Assembly (NCBI RefSeq): GCF_015476655.1 | Contig: NZ_JABFHF010000001.1 | Location: 1-64,000 of the forward strand | DNA: 64,000 nucleotides | Origin: Aquiflexum lacus | Lineage (GTDB): Bacteria > Bacteroidota > Bacteroidia > Cytophagales > Cyclobacteriaceae | Direction: 5' to 3' | Shown: piece by piece, positions 14,315-23,466 of the stretch | Position numbering within the stretch: the first letter of the stretch is position 1 | How the letters are laid out: each line of letters opens with the position of its first letter | Made by a program: the position numbers and the translations under genes | Notes under the pieces: model-generated | Told to the model about the DNA's origin: nothing | What the model saw: the letters and a program-made list of their open reading frames with translations, nothing else | Database searches by the model: none

Positions 14315-15316
14315 TTGGTAGAAAAGGTAATTACTTTAGAAAACATTCCGCTGCTGGACTTTTTAGGATCAGAAAACGAGAATATCCGTCAAATAGCTTC
14401 CGCTTTTCCCCAAAGCAAAATTGTATCAAGAGGTAATGAAATTCGGATACAGGGCCGTGCACCTGAAATCCTAAGAATCAACGACCTTCTCAATATGCTG
14501 TTGCAGCATTTTCACAGGTTTGGACATGTCACTCCTGACAATGTCAAAGAATACATTGCGCTAGAAGGTGCACCTTTTGAGGAAAACCAAAAAGATGATG
14601 TCATATTATACGGCAACAAGGGATTGGTCGTCAAACCAAAATCTCCCAATCAAAGAAAATTGGTTGAAGCTGCTTACAAAAATGACCTGGTTTTTGCCCT
14701 TGGGCCCGCAGGTACAGGCAAGACATATATAGCGGTTGCTTTGGCAGTCCGGGCATTGAAAAACAGGGAAGTAAAAAGAATCATCATCACAAGACCTGCA
14801 GTAGAAGCGGGGGAAAATCTGGGGTTTTTACCAGGAGATTTGCAGGAAAAACTTGATCCTTATTTGAGACCCATTTATGATGCGCTTTCTGATATGGTCC
14901 CACCTGAAAAATTGAAGTATTATCAAGAAACCAGGGTGATTGAAATTGCACCTTTAGCTTACATGAGAGGTAGGACTTTGCATGATGCATTTGTGTTGTT
15001 AGATGAGGCCCAAAATACCACAAATGAGCAGATCAAGATGTTTTTGACCCGAATGGGTCCCAATTCCAAAGTAATCATTACAGGAGATCAGACTCAAGTG
15101 GATTTGCCTAATCGCCAGAAATCAGGATTAAAAGAAGCCCTTCATGTATTGAGGGATGTGAAGAATATTGGCATAGTAAGCCTTAGCGGTAAAGATGTTA
15201 TCCGACATAAATTGGTCAAATCAATCATAGAAGCATACGAAAAAGATGAATCCCAAAGAGAAGAAAGAAGAACAACAGATCCTCATAGAAAAAGTACTGA
15301 CGGAGGAGCAGCTTAA
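14315..15316 (+). CDS. phoH: PhoH-like ATPase
   Basis: A 333-residue protein with a TTG start at 14315. The N-terminal KH-like segment (about 1-100, FPQSKIVSRGNEIRIQGRAPEI) precedes the PhoH P-loop domain, with Walker A GPAGTGKT at 130-137, RPAVEAGENLGFLPGDLQEK, and Walker B/DEAQ in AFVLLDEAQNTT at about 226-237. The family is linked to RNA metabolism (often near ybeY) and binds ATP in the cytoplasm. The last 71 bp overlap the following acetyltransferase gene, indicating coupled translation. Confidence 0.92.
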   Translation: MVEKVITLENIPLLDFLGSENENIRQIASAFPQSKIVSRGNEIRIQGRAPEILRINDLLNMLLQHFHRFGHVTPDNVKEYIALEGAPFEENQKDDVILYGNKGLVVKPKSPNQRKLVEAAYKNDLVFALGPAGTGKTYIAVALAVRALKNREVKRIIITRPAVEAGENLGFLPGDLQEKLDPYLRPIYDALSDMVPPEKLKYYQETRVIEIAPLAYMRGRTLHDAFVLLDEAQNTTNEQIKMFLTRMGPNSKVIITGDQTQVDLPNRQKSGLKEALHVLRDVKNIGIVSLSGKDVIRHKLVKSIIEAYEKDESQREERRTTDPHRKSTDGGAA

Positions 15317-15710
15317 TACCATCTTCAAAATCAGAGAGGATGTTTTTGTTATAGAACAGGAAGTTGACCCATCGGAAGAGTATGATGAATTTGAATCTAC
15401 TTCTACTCATTTTCTAGCCAAAATCGACGGTCAACCTGCTGGAACTGCCCGTTGGAGATTTACGGATAAGGGTGTGAAGCTGGAAAGATTTGCAGTTTTG
15501 AAATCCATGAGGGGAATAGGAGTTGGTCAAGAGTTGGTCCAAGCAGTTTTGAACGATATCGCTGCAAGCCCTGAGTCCAAAGGGAAGAAGCTATACATGC
15601 ATGCGCAGTTGGATGCAATGCCACTTTATGCAAAGTTCGGTTTCAAAAAAGTTGGTGAGATGTTTGAGGAATGCAACATTCAACATTTTAAAATGGAATT
15701 ATATTTGTAA
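15246..15710 (+). CDS. GNAT family N-acetyltransferase
   Basis: A 154-residue protein. The GNAT fold is shown by IDGQPAGTARWRF (strand 4), the acetyl-CoA loop MRGIGVGQELVQAVL at about 97-111 (R/Q-x-x-G-x-G/A) and LYAKFGFKKVGEMFEE at about 130-145. It resembles the ElaA/YjcF-like branch. The ATG at 15246 overlaps phoH by 71 bp. No better internal start is visible, as the first strand is needed. The substrate is unknown. Confidence 0.88.
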   Translation: MNPKEKKEEQQILIEKVLTEEQLNTIFKIREDVFVIEQEVDPSEEYDEFESTSTHFLAKIDGQPAGTARWRFTDKGVKLERFAVLKSMRGIGVGQELVQAVLNDIAASPESKGKKLYMHAQLDAMPLYAKFGFKKVGEMFEECNIQHFKMELYL

Positions 15711-15749
15711 TCCGAAAAAAACAATAATATTTGAATTAAAATTTTAATC

Positions 15750-16286
15750 ATGAAAAAACTACTATTTGCATTTATAGGGTTAGCACTCTTGTCTGCTCCT
15801 GTTTTCTCCCAGTCATTAGAAGATCCTAAAGGAGAAGTGAGACTAAATTTTCTGAACACCATATTTTTAGGTTCTGTTGAATTGGGTTATGAACAGTTCC
15901 TCAATCATGACCAATCAATAGGTGTTGAATTACACCTTAATGACAGATTTGGGTATAGTTCTGCAAGGGATGGCAGGGATTTTTCTGTAACTTCAGTGTT
16001 GGTTTCTTATAATTTTTATTTTGCTGGTGACGAGAATGGGAAGATGTACATCTCTCCATTTTTCAAATATCGTTTTGGAGAATACAGAGAAGCTTTGGAC
16101 AATACTATTTCCATTACCAATATGAATTCGGGATATATCGGCCTGATAGGGGGGTACAGGTGGAACTTCAATAATTTTGCATTTGGACCTTTCGCTTCTA
16201 TTGCCAGAGGTTTTTCTCAGGAAGTTGCAGATAAATTTTCTTATGTAGAATTCAAAGCTGGCTTTAATGTAGGTTACCGATTTTGA
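15750..16286 (+). CDS. outer-membrane beta-barrel protein, DUF3575-like
   Basis: A 178-residue protein. The signal peptide MKKLLFAFIGLALLSAPVFSQ is cleaved near residue 21. Alternating beta strands follow (VRLNFLNTIFLGSVELGYEQFL, SVGVELHLND-like, VLVSYNFYF, MYISPFFKYRFG), ending in an aromatic residue (GYRF), the usual outer-membrane insertion signal. It resembles the DUF3575 family of small barrels. It probably resides in the outer membrane; the function is unknown. A strong terminator follows 24 bp after the stop. Confidence 0.8.
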   Translation: MKKLLFAFIGLALLSAPVFSQSLEDPKGEVRLNFLNTIFLGSVELGYEQFLNHDQSIGVELHLNDRFGYSSARDGRDFSVTSVLVSYNFYFAGDENGKMYISPFFKYRFGEYREALDNTISITNMNSGYIGLIGGYRWNFNNFAFGPFASIARGFSQEVADKFSYVEFKAGFNVGYRF

Positions 16287-16310
16287 AATTATCCGATTAA
16301 TATCAAGTCG

Positions 16311-16341
16311 AAGGAGCCCCAAAAGGCTCCTTTTTCTTTTT
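16311..16341 (+). terminator. terminator after the beta-barrel gene
   Basis: AAGGAGCC-CCAAAA-GGCTCCTT followed by TTTCTTTTTTT. Confidence 0.85.
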
Positions 16342-16372
16342 TTATAAGTAAATTCATAGAAACTTTTCAGGT

Positions 16373-18337
16373 ATGAGGTTCTCTGAATTTCCTTTTTTGA
16401 GGTACGTTGTGTATTTCATCCTAGGGGTTGTGATCTATTCCTTTTTTGGAGAGAATATTCCCAGAGATGTCATTCTTGCAACCATTATCTCTATCTACTT
16501 TTTCTACCTTATTTTGGTTGGAATCAATATTTATCAACATGAATACCGGTTCAAAATCATTTTGCCAATCTTGGCGTACGTTCTATTTGTTTTCTTCGGA
16601 CTGTATTTTGCCAATGATACAGATATCAAAAATCAACCTGATCAACTACTCAATACTAATTTTCCAATCCAAAGTTACTTGGGAACAGTCTTATCTAATG
16701 ATGAGGCCAAGCCAAATTCTATTGCGAACCAGGTTTTGGTCAAAAAGGTCTTTAGCGAAGGTTTGGCACATCCTGTCAAAGGAGAAGTTTTGATATATCA
16801 TCGATCTGAGGAGCCATTGAACCCAGGAGATGTCATTTTGATTTCTGGTAACCCGAATGCAATCCAAGGTCCAAAGAATCCCAATGAATTCAATTACCAG
16901 AGATTTATGCTGAGACAAAAGATTTCGCACCAGCATTTTATCTCAGATCGGTTTGAAGTGATCGGAAGTGTAAAGGAAAGGCCTGTTGAGGAATTTTTTA
17001 TTGATATCCGATCTATAATTATGGCTAGAATGGATTTTTATTTCCAAGATAAATCAAGCCTACAGGTAGCCAAAGCTTTACTGTTGGGGCAGAAAAAAAA
17101 CCTGGATAAGGAGGTGAGTGATGCTTATGCAACGGCAGGTGCCATGCATATATTGGCAGTTTCCGGTTTGCATGTGGGGATTATATATGGTTTTTTCTTT
17201 CTATTTGTCAAGCCCTTTAGACTCCCTGTATCCAAAAGAGTGTTGTATTTATCTTTGATAATCCTTCTAATTTGGGGATATGCAATGCTGACAGGAATGT
17301 CACCCTCTGTGATGCGGGCCGCTACCATGTTTTCTTTAATGGCTTTGGCTCAAATGAAGTCCAGAAGTCCTTCTATTTTCAATGCCATCGCATTGTCTGC
17401 CCTGATTTTATTGATTTTAGATCCATTTCTGATTTATGCAGTTGGGTTTCAATTGTCTTATATTGCTCTTTTGGGTATTTTGGTGATTCAACCTATGTTG
17501 GTAAGATTATGGTTGCCAAAAAATCGGTTTCTGGAATATGTCTGGCAGATCAGCACTGTTGGTATTGCTGCGCAGTTGGCTACTTTTCCGATCTCTGCCT
17601 ATTATTTCCATATTTTCCCGACTTATTTCATGTTGTCCAATTTGGTGGCGATTCCAGGTGCTTTTTTAATCATGTCTTTTGGTGTACCCTTTATGGTTTT
17701 TGCAGAAGTTCCGATGCTTTCAAAAATTTTGGCTTGGGTGACCGAAAAGCTGATTGCGTTGGTCAACCTGTTGATTTTTTGGATTCAGGATTTGCCGGCA
17801 TCCAAAATCACTGAAATCAGTATTTCTGTTTGGGAGGTGGTATTTTATTGGTTGCTACTCATATTATTTTTGCTGCTGTGGGTATATCCGGGCAGAAAAT
17901 TGGGAATCACTGTTGTGGTCTTAATCTTTATCGCTGGCATCTTTAGGGTCACAGGTATTGTTTTTCAACAGAAAAGCAGAGAACTATATATTTACGCTTT
18001 AAATCAAGGAATGGCAGTGGATTTTTTGGACAGATCTAGTTTATATTCTTTTGAAGAGAATGTATCCAAGGATTACACTTACAGTATCTTGCCAAATAGA
18101 AGTGATTTGAAGTTTATCAATTCCCATTCCCTTATGGCTTTCTTGAATGAGGAAGGGTTGGAATTGACCTTACCCGATATTCAAGCAAATTTATTGATAC
18201 ATGACCATCAATTGATCTTATCAGAAAAGGTTCCTGATAGAGATATTTTCCGATGGAAAGATGGTACTTGGGAAAAAACAAAGCTTTCAGATACCTTAGA
18301 CCTAAATGAAAAAGCCTTTAAGGTCCGATTTAAATAA
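16373..18337 (+). CDS. comEC: ComEC/Rec2 family competence protein
   Basis: A 654-residue polytopic membrane protein. An N-terminal DUF4131 segment with an OB-like part (about 90-200, with NPNEFNYQRFMLRQKISHQ) is followed by the competence domain (about 225-500) with MHILAVSGLHVGIIYG, AMLTGMSPSVMRAATMF and several helices. ComEC forms the inner-membrane channel for single-stranded DNA during transformation. The C-terminal metallo-beta-lactamase domain seen in Firmicute homologues is absent, replaced by about 100 residues of soluble sequence, as is common in Bacteroidota. It appears intact. Confidence 0.92.
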   Translation: MRFSEFPFLRYVVYFILGVVIYSFFGENIPRDVILATIISIYFFYLILVGINIYQHEYRFKIILPILAYVLFVFFGLYFANDTDIKNQPDQLLNTNFPIQSYLGTVLSNDEAKPNSIANQVLVKKVFSEGLAHPVKGEVLIYHRSEEPLNPGDVILISGNPNAIQGPKNPNEFNYQRFMLRQKISHQHFISDRFEVIGSVKERPVEEFFIDIRSIIMARMDFYFQDKSSLQVAKALLLGQKKNLDKEVSDAYATAGAMHILAVSGLHVGIIYGFFFLFVKPFRLPVSKRVLYLSLIILLIWGYAMLTGMSPSVMRAATMFSLMALAQMKSRSPSIFNAIALSALILLILDPFLIYAVGFQLSYIALLGILVIQPMLVRLWLPKNRFLEYVWQISTVGIAAQLATFPISAYYFHIFPTYFMLSNLVAIPGAFLIMSFGVPFMVFAEVPMLSKILAWVTEKLIALVNLLIFWIQDLPASKITEISISVWEVVFYWLLLILFLLLWVYPGRKLGITVVVLIFIAGIFRVTGIVFQQKSRELYIYALNQGMAVDFLDRSSLYSFEENVSKDYTYSILPNRSDLKFINSHSLMAFLNEEGLELTLPDIQANLLIHDHQLILSEKVPDRDIFRWKDGTWEKTKLSDTLDLNEKAFKVRFK

Positions 18338-18417
18338 GCCGAATTTTGGAAGAGCAAAAGCTGTACTCTATCTTTCAATAAATAAGCATTCTTTTATTTG
18401 ACATTTATAACCACAAG

Positions 18418-19194
18418 ATGAATCAACCCCTCAATGCCTTTGTAAAAGAGAGAATAGGCTACCTCGAATTGAACAGGCCTGAAAAAAGAAATGCACTCAA
18501 TGCAGAAATGGTAGAGGCCTTGAAAGATGCTATCCGGGCTTTCAATGAAGACAAAGAAGTAAAAGTCATTGTTATCAAAGCTGCCGGGAAGGTCTTCTGT
18601 TCCGGTGCCGACCTCGCTTACCTACAATCATTGCAAAGTAATACCTATGAAGAAAATCTGACTGACAGCCGGAGTTTGAAAGATTTGTTCTATTTGATTT
18701 ATACATCGCCCAAAGTAATTATTGCACAGATTCAAGGTCATGCAATCGCAGGAGGATGTGGCTTGGCGACAGTATGCGATTTTTCATTTTCAGTAAAAGA
18801 GGCAAAATTTGGATACACCGAGGTGAGAATCGGTTTTGTTCCAGCCATTGTTAAGGTGTTTTTAATCAGGAAAATCGGGGAGGGAAAAGCCAAACAATTA
18901 TTGTTGGGTGGCGACCTGATTTCCGCATCAGAAGCCAAAAATATGGGATTGGTAAATTGGGTTGTTGAAGAAAGTGAGCTGGAAGATACAGTTTTTGGTT
19001 ATGCACAAAAACTAATCAAACAAAATTCCGGTCAATCCATGGCGTTGACCAAGGAAATGTTTGCAAAGGTGCAGGAAAAAAGTCTGGAAGAAGGATTGGA
19101 ATATGCTGCTGCTATGAATGCCAAGGCAAGAGGTACCGCAGATTGCCAAAAAGGAATTACGGCATTTTTGAACAAGGAATCAATTCAATGGTAA
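18418..19194 (+). CDS. enoyl-CoA hydratase/isomerase family protein
   Basis: A 258-residue crotonase-fold protein: LNRPEKRNALNAEMVEAL at about 19-36, the oxyanion-hole phrases FCSGADLAYL at about 60-69 and IAGGCGLATVCDFSF at about 109-123, then YTEVRIGFVPAIV. The Glu of TEVRIGFVPA may serve as the single catalytic acid, as in methylglutaconyl-CoA hydratases. It hydrates 2-enoyl-CoA in fatty- or amino-acid degradation; the precise substrate is not determined. It is followed two bases later by recQ, so the genes are likely co-transcribed. Confidence 0.9.
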   Translation: MNQPLNAFVKERIGYLELNRPEKRNALNAEMVEALKDAIRAFNEDKEVKVIVIKAAGKVFCSGADLAYLQSLQSNTYEENLTDSRSLKDLFYLIYTSPKVIIAQIQGHAIAGGCGLATVCDFSFSVKEAKFGYTEVRIGFVPAIVKVFLIRKIGEGKAKQLLLGGDLISASEAKNMGLVNWVVEESELEDTVFGYAQKLIKQNSGQSMALTKEMFAKVQEKSLEEGLEYAAAMNAKARGTADCQKGITAFLNKESIQW

Positions 19195-19195
19195 T

Positions 19196-21106
19196 TTGAA
19201 GGACAGGGCCCACGATATTCTCCGAACAGTTTTTGGCTTCAGTGACTTTAGGCCTGTGCAGTTGGATATTGTTATCTCTGTGCTTCAAGGCAAAGACTGT
19301 TTGGCCTTACTGCCTACAGGAGGAGGGAAGTCCATTTGTTTTCAGGTCCCTGCTTTAGCAGTGGATGGAATTTGTCTGGTGATCAGCCCCTTGATAGCGC
19401 TGATGAAAGACCAAGTTGATAACCTTAAAAAAAAGGGAGTACTGGCAGCTGCAATTTATTCGGGAATGAGTAAAAGGCAGATAGATACGGTTTTGGACAA
19501 TTGTATTTATGGGAATTATAAATTTTTATATGTTTCTCCTGAACGGCTCAAGACTGAGATTTTCATTGAGCGCTTCAAGAAAATGAAAGTCAACCTGATT
19601 GCTGTGGATGAGGCGCATTGTATTTCCCAATGGGGCTATGATTTCCGTCCACCTTACTTAGAAATCGCCAAAATCCGAGAGTTTCATCCCCAAGTACCCT
19701 GTATGGCTTTGACCGCTTCTGCGACAATAAAGGTCAAAGCAGATATTGTTGGGAAATTGGAAATGAAATCCCCGGAGATTTTTGTAAAATCCTTTTCCCG
19801 CAAAAATCTCAGTTATTCCGTCCGCATGGCTGAAAACAAGCTGGAAAAAGCTATAGAAATCCTAAGAAAAGTTCCTGGTTCGGCCATCCTGTATGTCCGC
19901 AGCCGTAAGGGAACGAAAGACATTGCAGCTGTTCTCCATCAAATGGGTATTTCTGCTACCTTTTATCATGCAGGATTGGATAATAGTTTAAGGGAAGGCA
20001 GACAACAGGATTGGAAGCAGGGTAAAGTCAGAGTGATGGTGGCAACCAATGCCTTTGGGATGGGGATTGACAAGCCCGATGTAAGAATAGTGATCCACCT
20101 TGATCTTCCTGAAAACCTAGAGAACTATTATCAGGAAGCTGGCCGCGGAGGCCGGGATGAGAAAAAAGCTTATGGTGTATTACTGACCAACGAACAGGAT
20201 TTGAAAGTGCTGGAAGAAAGGGCTTCAATTGCCTATCCTCCATTGGATTTCCTTAAAAAAGTCTACCAAAGCTTGGCCAATTACTTTAGAATGGCTGTCG
20301 GAAGTGGATTTATGGAGAGTTATGGGTTTGAAATTTCTGTTTTCACAGGAATATATAACCTGGATTTAATGCTTACCTATAATTCACTGAAGGTATTGCA
20401 GGAAGAAGGTTTATTGGAGCTCAACGAAAGTTTTTTTGCCCCTTCATCCATTCATTTTTTGGTAGATCAGAGCAAATTGTATGAATTTCAGATTGCCAAT
20501 GCCAAGTTGGATGTTTTGATAAAAGTGCTATTGAGGATGTACGGCGGAGAGCTTTTTGTGGATTTTATCCGAATTCAAGAATCTAAATTGGCAAAAAACC
20601 TCGGGATATCGGATAAGGATTTGACACTACAGTTAGAGCATCTGGACCAAGTTGGGATTATTGCCTATGATAAACGGAAAGATATTCCCCAGATCACCTT
20701 TTTGACCGAGAGGTATGATGCCGGCAGATTGCCCTTAGATAGCAAACGCATTGAAGAAAGGAGGCAAAATGCCATTTCAAAAGCAAAATCAATGATAGCT
20801 TATGTCAGGGATTTGACCTCCTGTCGGGCCAATCAGATTTCATTTTATTTTGGGGAGTTGGCAGAAAAGGATTGTGGGATTTGCGACGTATGTATTGAAA
20901 AAAAGAAATCGTTTGAAAAACAATACCTGAAGAAGAAGGAAAAGATAATTCAAACTTTAAGTGAAGGAAAAGAGTTTTCTTTACATAACATCCAGGAAGT
21001 TCCTGGATTGAAAAATGATTCAATCACTCTAGAAATCTTGCGTGAAATGGAAGAAGAAGGGCTGATTTTGTCAGAACCCAATGGAATGTATAAGATAAAA
21101 AATTAA
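19196..21106 (+). CDS. recQ: ATP-dependent DNA helicase RecQ
   Basis: A 636-residue protein with a TTG start one base after the preceding stop. Helicase motifs: LPTGGGKS at 39-46, DEAH at 138-141 in DEAHCISQWGYDFRP, MALTASAT, and motif VI QEAGRGGRDEK. The RQC zinc site is represented by CRANQISFYFGE...DCGICDVC near 540-565. No HRDC domain follows, so this is the shorter RecQ form usual in Bacteroidota. It unwinds recombination and replication intermediates 3' to 5'. The next gene overlaps its stop (TAATG). Confidence 0.94.
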   Translation: MKDRAHDILRTVFGFSDFRPVQLDIVISVLQGKDCLALLPTGGGKSICFQVPALAVDGICLVISPLIALMKDQVDNLKKKGVLAAAIYSGMSKRQIDTVLDNCIYGNYKFLYVSPERLKTEIFIERFKKMKVNLIAVDEAHCISQWGYDFRPPYLEIAKIREFHPQVPCMALTASATIKVKADIVGKLEMKSPEIFVKSFSRKNLSYSVRMAENKLEKAIEILRKVPGSAILYVRSRKGTKDIAAVLHQMGISATFYHAGLDNSLREGRQQDWKQGKVRVMVATNAFGMGIDKPDVRIVIHLDLPENLENYYQEAGRGGRDEKKAYGVLLTNEQDLKVLEERASIAYPPLDFLKKVYQSLANYFRMAVGSGFMESYGFEISVFTGIYNLDLMLTYNSLKVLQEEGLLELNESFFAPSSIHFLVDQSKLYEFQIANAKLDVLIKVLLRMYGGELFVDFIRIQESKLAKNLGISDKDLTLQLEHLDQVGIIAYDKRKDIPQITFLTERYDAGRLPLDSKRIEERRQNAISKAKSMIAYVRDLTSCRANQISFYFGELAEKDCGICDVCIEKKKSFEKQYLKKKEKIIQTLSEGKEFSLHNIQEVPGLKNDSITLEILREMEEEGLILSEPNGMYKIKN

Positions 21107-21696
21107 TGACTTCCTTTATAGATGATGTATTAGGGAAATTATTTCCAAAAAAATCCAACTCTGTCCATATCAAACAGAATTTTGTGCAGACTGTGGAAGA
21201 GATCGAAAATACCGACTCTTGGATGTTGTCTGATGAGGGTCAGGCATTGATGAAACTGGCTTTCAAAAACTATCATTTCAAAACATCGGGAATAAACAGC
21301 CATCCCGAAGTTCATATACTCAATAGTCCTTATGCGAATGGATTTGCGATTTCCTATGAAAGTCCTTTTTCGGAAAAAACTTTTTCCCAACTTTTCTTTG
21401 CTTTTGGCAGGCGAATGTTAGATTTGGGATATCAACGTGTAAGTCTTGACAGAAAAATAGAAGAAATCCAAGATAATGTCAGGACTATCGAAAAGCAGTA
21501 TTTTAAACCTCCTCTCAGTAAAGTTGATTTTACAGAAAAAATCGATCAATTGTTCGGTAACGTCAGTATTGAAAAGGTAAGTATTAACGATAAGCCCAGC
21601 TTCCTCAAGATTCTTGTCACTGTTTATTCAGATCATTTGTACTTAAAGGCAAGACCGTTTGATCTTTTTATAGAAGAATTATTCCAAAGAGAATAA
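21106..21696 (+). CDS. conserved hypothetical protein, coupled to recQ
   Basis: A 196-residue soluble protein starting MTSFIDDVLGKLFPKK. I recognise no named domain. The N-terminal FPKKSNSVHIKQNF and a central FSQLFFAFGRRMLDLGYQRVSLDRKIEEIQDNV (in parts, about 90-125) suggest a mixed alpha/beta fold with a helical hairpin. Its ATG overlaps the recQ stop, and a NUDIX gene starts 4 bp after its own stop. Function unknown. Confidence 0.7.
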   Translation: MTSFIDDVLGKLFPKKSNSVHIKQNFVQTVEEIENTDSWMLSDEGQALMKLAFKNYHFKTSGINSHPEVHILNSPYANGFAISYESPFSEKTFSQLFFAFGRRMLDLGYQRVSLDRKIEEIQDNVRTIEKQYFKPPLSKVDFTEKIDQLFGNVSIEKVSINDKPSFLKILVTVYSDHLYLKARPFDLFIEELFQRE

Positions 21697-21700
21697 AATT

Positions 21701-22252
21701 ATGGATAGAAAAAAATTAAGAGAAAATCTTCAAAAGTACCGTACGCCATTTGAAGAAGAGGCATCCTTTGTGCAGGATTTTATAGCACTTACACATGATG
21801 ATTTGGCTTTTGTCAGAGAGAGATTGCAAGGTCATTTTACTGCTTCTGCATGGATTGTGAATAAAATGAGAACCCATACCTTGATGACCTTACATAGGAA
21901 ACTAAATAATTGGCTTCAATTGGGTGGCCATGCTGATGGCCATGAAAATCTTCTAGAAGTTGCTTTGACAGAAGCACAGGAAGAAAGTGGTCTTACTTCA
22001 CTGCGCTTGGTAGATTCTGGAATTTTCGATATTGATAGACATACCATACCCGAACGAGGTGATGTTCAAGAGCATTTTCATTATGATGTGCGGTTTTTGA
22101 TTGAAGCAGAAATGAATGAGCCTTTGGTGATTTCAGAAGAAAGCAAAGACTTGGCTTGGATTCCGTTTGATGCGGTAGAGGATTTGGTTGGTTCAAACCC
22201 TTCAATTCTCAGAATGTTGGAAAAAACCAGTAAGTCTGAGATACTGTTATAG
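21701..22252 (+). CDS. NUDIX hydrolase
   Basis: A 183-residue protein. The Nudix box runs from GHADGHENLLEVAL to EAQEESGL at about 76-98. The usual R before E-x-x-E-E is replaced by T (LTEAQEESG), while the metal-binding glutamates remain. A preceding HRKLNNWLQLGGHADG strand is typical of MutT/IDI-like members. It cleaves a nucleoside diphosphate-linked substrate; which one cannot be told. It is part of the recQ cluster, spaced 4 bp from the previous gene. Confidence 0.88.
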   Translation: MDRKKLRENLQKYRTPFEEEASFVQDFIALTHDDLAFVRERLQGHFTASAWIVNKMRTHTLMTLHRKLNNWLQLGGHADGHENLLEVALTEAQEESGLTSLRLVDSGIFDIDRHTIPERGDVQEHFHYDVRFLIEAEMNEPLVISEESKDLAWIPFDAVEDLVGSNPSILRMLEKTSKSEILL

Positions 22253-22274
22253 AAGATTAGTCAATTGGCGTACC

Positions 22275-22706
22275 ATGAAAAAATATAATCCAGAGGATGT
22301 ATTGTCCTCTTTTTCTTTTTCAGTACCTATTCAAGTAAGGTTCTCGGACATTGACAGCTATATGCATGTCAATAATGGCATATTTTTTAATTATTTTGAG
22401 CATGCTAGAGCCTCTTATCTTTTTCATTATTGCGGTTGGGATATTCTGAAAACCGGTACAGTTGTGGCCAATGTCAAAATTGATTATAGACTGCCCATTC
22501 ATGTTATGGACAAGCCATCTGTTTATGTCAGGTGTATTAATATTGGTAAATCCTCATTTATACTCGAACAAGTAGTAATGGGGCCAATAGAGTCGGGAGA
22601 GGTGAAAGTATTCGCTGAATCCGAGACTACCATGGTGGCAGTGAATATGGATACCATGAGGCCGGTTCCTGTACCTGCGGAATATGCAGCAAAAATGCTG
22701 GGATAG
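22275..22706 (+). CDS. acyl-CoA thioesterase, 4HBT hot-dog family
   Basis: A 143-residue protein from the ATG at 22275 (MKKYNPEDVL). RFSDIDSYMHVNNGIFFNYFEHARASYL at about 24-50 is the 4-hydroxybenzoyl-CoA thioesterase-type active site, with Asp in the D-x-(D/x)-x-x-x-H-V-N-N motif. KIDYRLPIHVMD then FAESETTMVAVNM complete the hot-dog strands. It hydrolyses acyl-CoA thioesters (YbgC/FadM-like) in the cytoplasm. A longer frame starting at 22188 would overlap the NUDIX gene and is rejected. Confidence 0.9.
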   Translation: MKKYNPEDVLSSFSFSVPIQVRFSDIDSYMHVNNGIFFNYFEHARASYLFHYCGWDILKTGTVVANVKIDYRLPIHVMDKPSVYVRCINIGKSSFILEQVVMGPIESGEVKVFAESETTMVAVNMDTMRPVPVPAEYAAKMLG

Positions 22707-22729
22707 TCTTTCATCAAGGCATAAATCCC

Positions 22730-22737
22730 TATCTTTG
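22730..22737 (+). promoter_or_regulatory. -7 box for the TPR lipoprotein gene
   Basis: TATCTTTG is a perfect TAnnTTTG match 18 bp before the GTG start, implying a short leader. Confidence 0.5.
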
Positions 22738-22755
22738 CCCAAAATTTAAAAATCC

Positions 22756-23466
22756 GTGAAAAAACATTTTATCTGGTTTGCTTTTACAGTTTTGATGCTT
22801 TCTTGTAGTCCATCAGAGCAGGAACTTTTCGATGAAGGAGTAAAATTAATGGAATCTTCTCAATATCAGCAATCTGTCTCCTATTTTGATAGAGTGATCC
22901 AAAAGAACCCTGAAAATACCTCCGCATTCAATGCCAAAGGCGTAGCATTGTTTCAGCAGGGAAAATATGATGAAGCCATAGCATCTTTTTCAGAAAGTAT
23001 CGAAAAGGACAATACATCCTATAAGCCATTCTTTAACAGGGGCAATGCCTACCTTGAAAAGAAAATGTATAAAGAATCTCTTTTGGATTATAATATGGCC
23101 AATGGGCTAGATCCCCAACAAATTGATGTTCATTACAACAGGGGATTGGCTTTACTGGGGCTTGAAGAATACGAAGATGCGATTTTTGACTTTGACATAG
23201 TCATTCGGGCAAATCCTAACCAAACTTTGGCTCATTTCAACAGGGCAAAAGCACAATTGGGGAATAATGATCCTGTTGGAGCAATTGAATCCTTAGTCAA
23301 AACTGTAAACTTGGACAATAGAAATGGAGCAGCTTATTACCTTTTGGGCGTCACTCAGATGAGTGCATTTGGACAGAAAGAAGATGGCTGTGCAAATCTT
23401 AAATTAGCGCTTAACCTTGGTTTTGCAGAAGCCAAATCTTGGATCGAAGATTTTTGTCAGGAATAA
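22756..23466 (+). CDS. tetratricopeptide-repeat lipoprotein
   Basis: A 236-residue protein with a GTG start. The signal segment MKKHFIWFAFTVLMLSCSP ends in the lipobox LMLSC at about residue 17. At least five TPR units follow (e.g. SAFNAKGVALFQQGKYDEAIASF, PFFNRGNAYLEKKMYKESLLDY and VHYNRGLALLGLEEYEDAIFDF). It is a periplasm-facing lipoprotein, presumably a protein-interaction scaffold. The stop overlaps the ATG of tsaC/sua5 by one base (TAATG), so the pair is coupled. Confidence 0.88.
   Translation: MKKHFIWFAFTVLMLSCSPSEQELFDEGVKLMESSQYQQSVSYFDRVIQKNPENTSAFNAKGVALFQQGKYDEAIASFSESIEKDNTSYKPFFNRGNAYLEKKMYKESLLDYNMANGLDPQQIDVHYNRGLALLGLEEYEDAIFDFDIVIRANPNQTLAHFNRAKAQLGNNDPVGAIESLVKTVNLDNRNGAAYYLLGVTQMSAFGQKEDGCANLKLALNLGFAEAKSWIEDFCQE

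Noticed and set aside
13435-14346. N-terminally extended SAM hydroxide adenosyltransferase
   Set aside because: The extension overlaps the divergent phoH start, while the family motif begins at the ATG at 14211.
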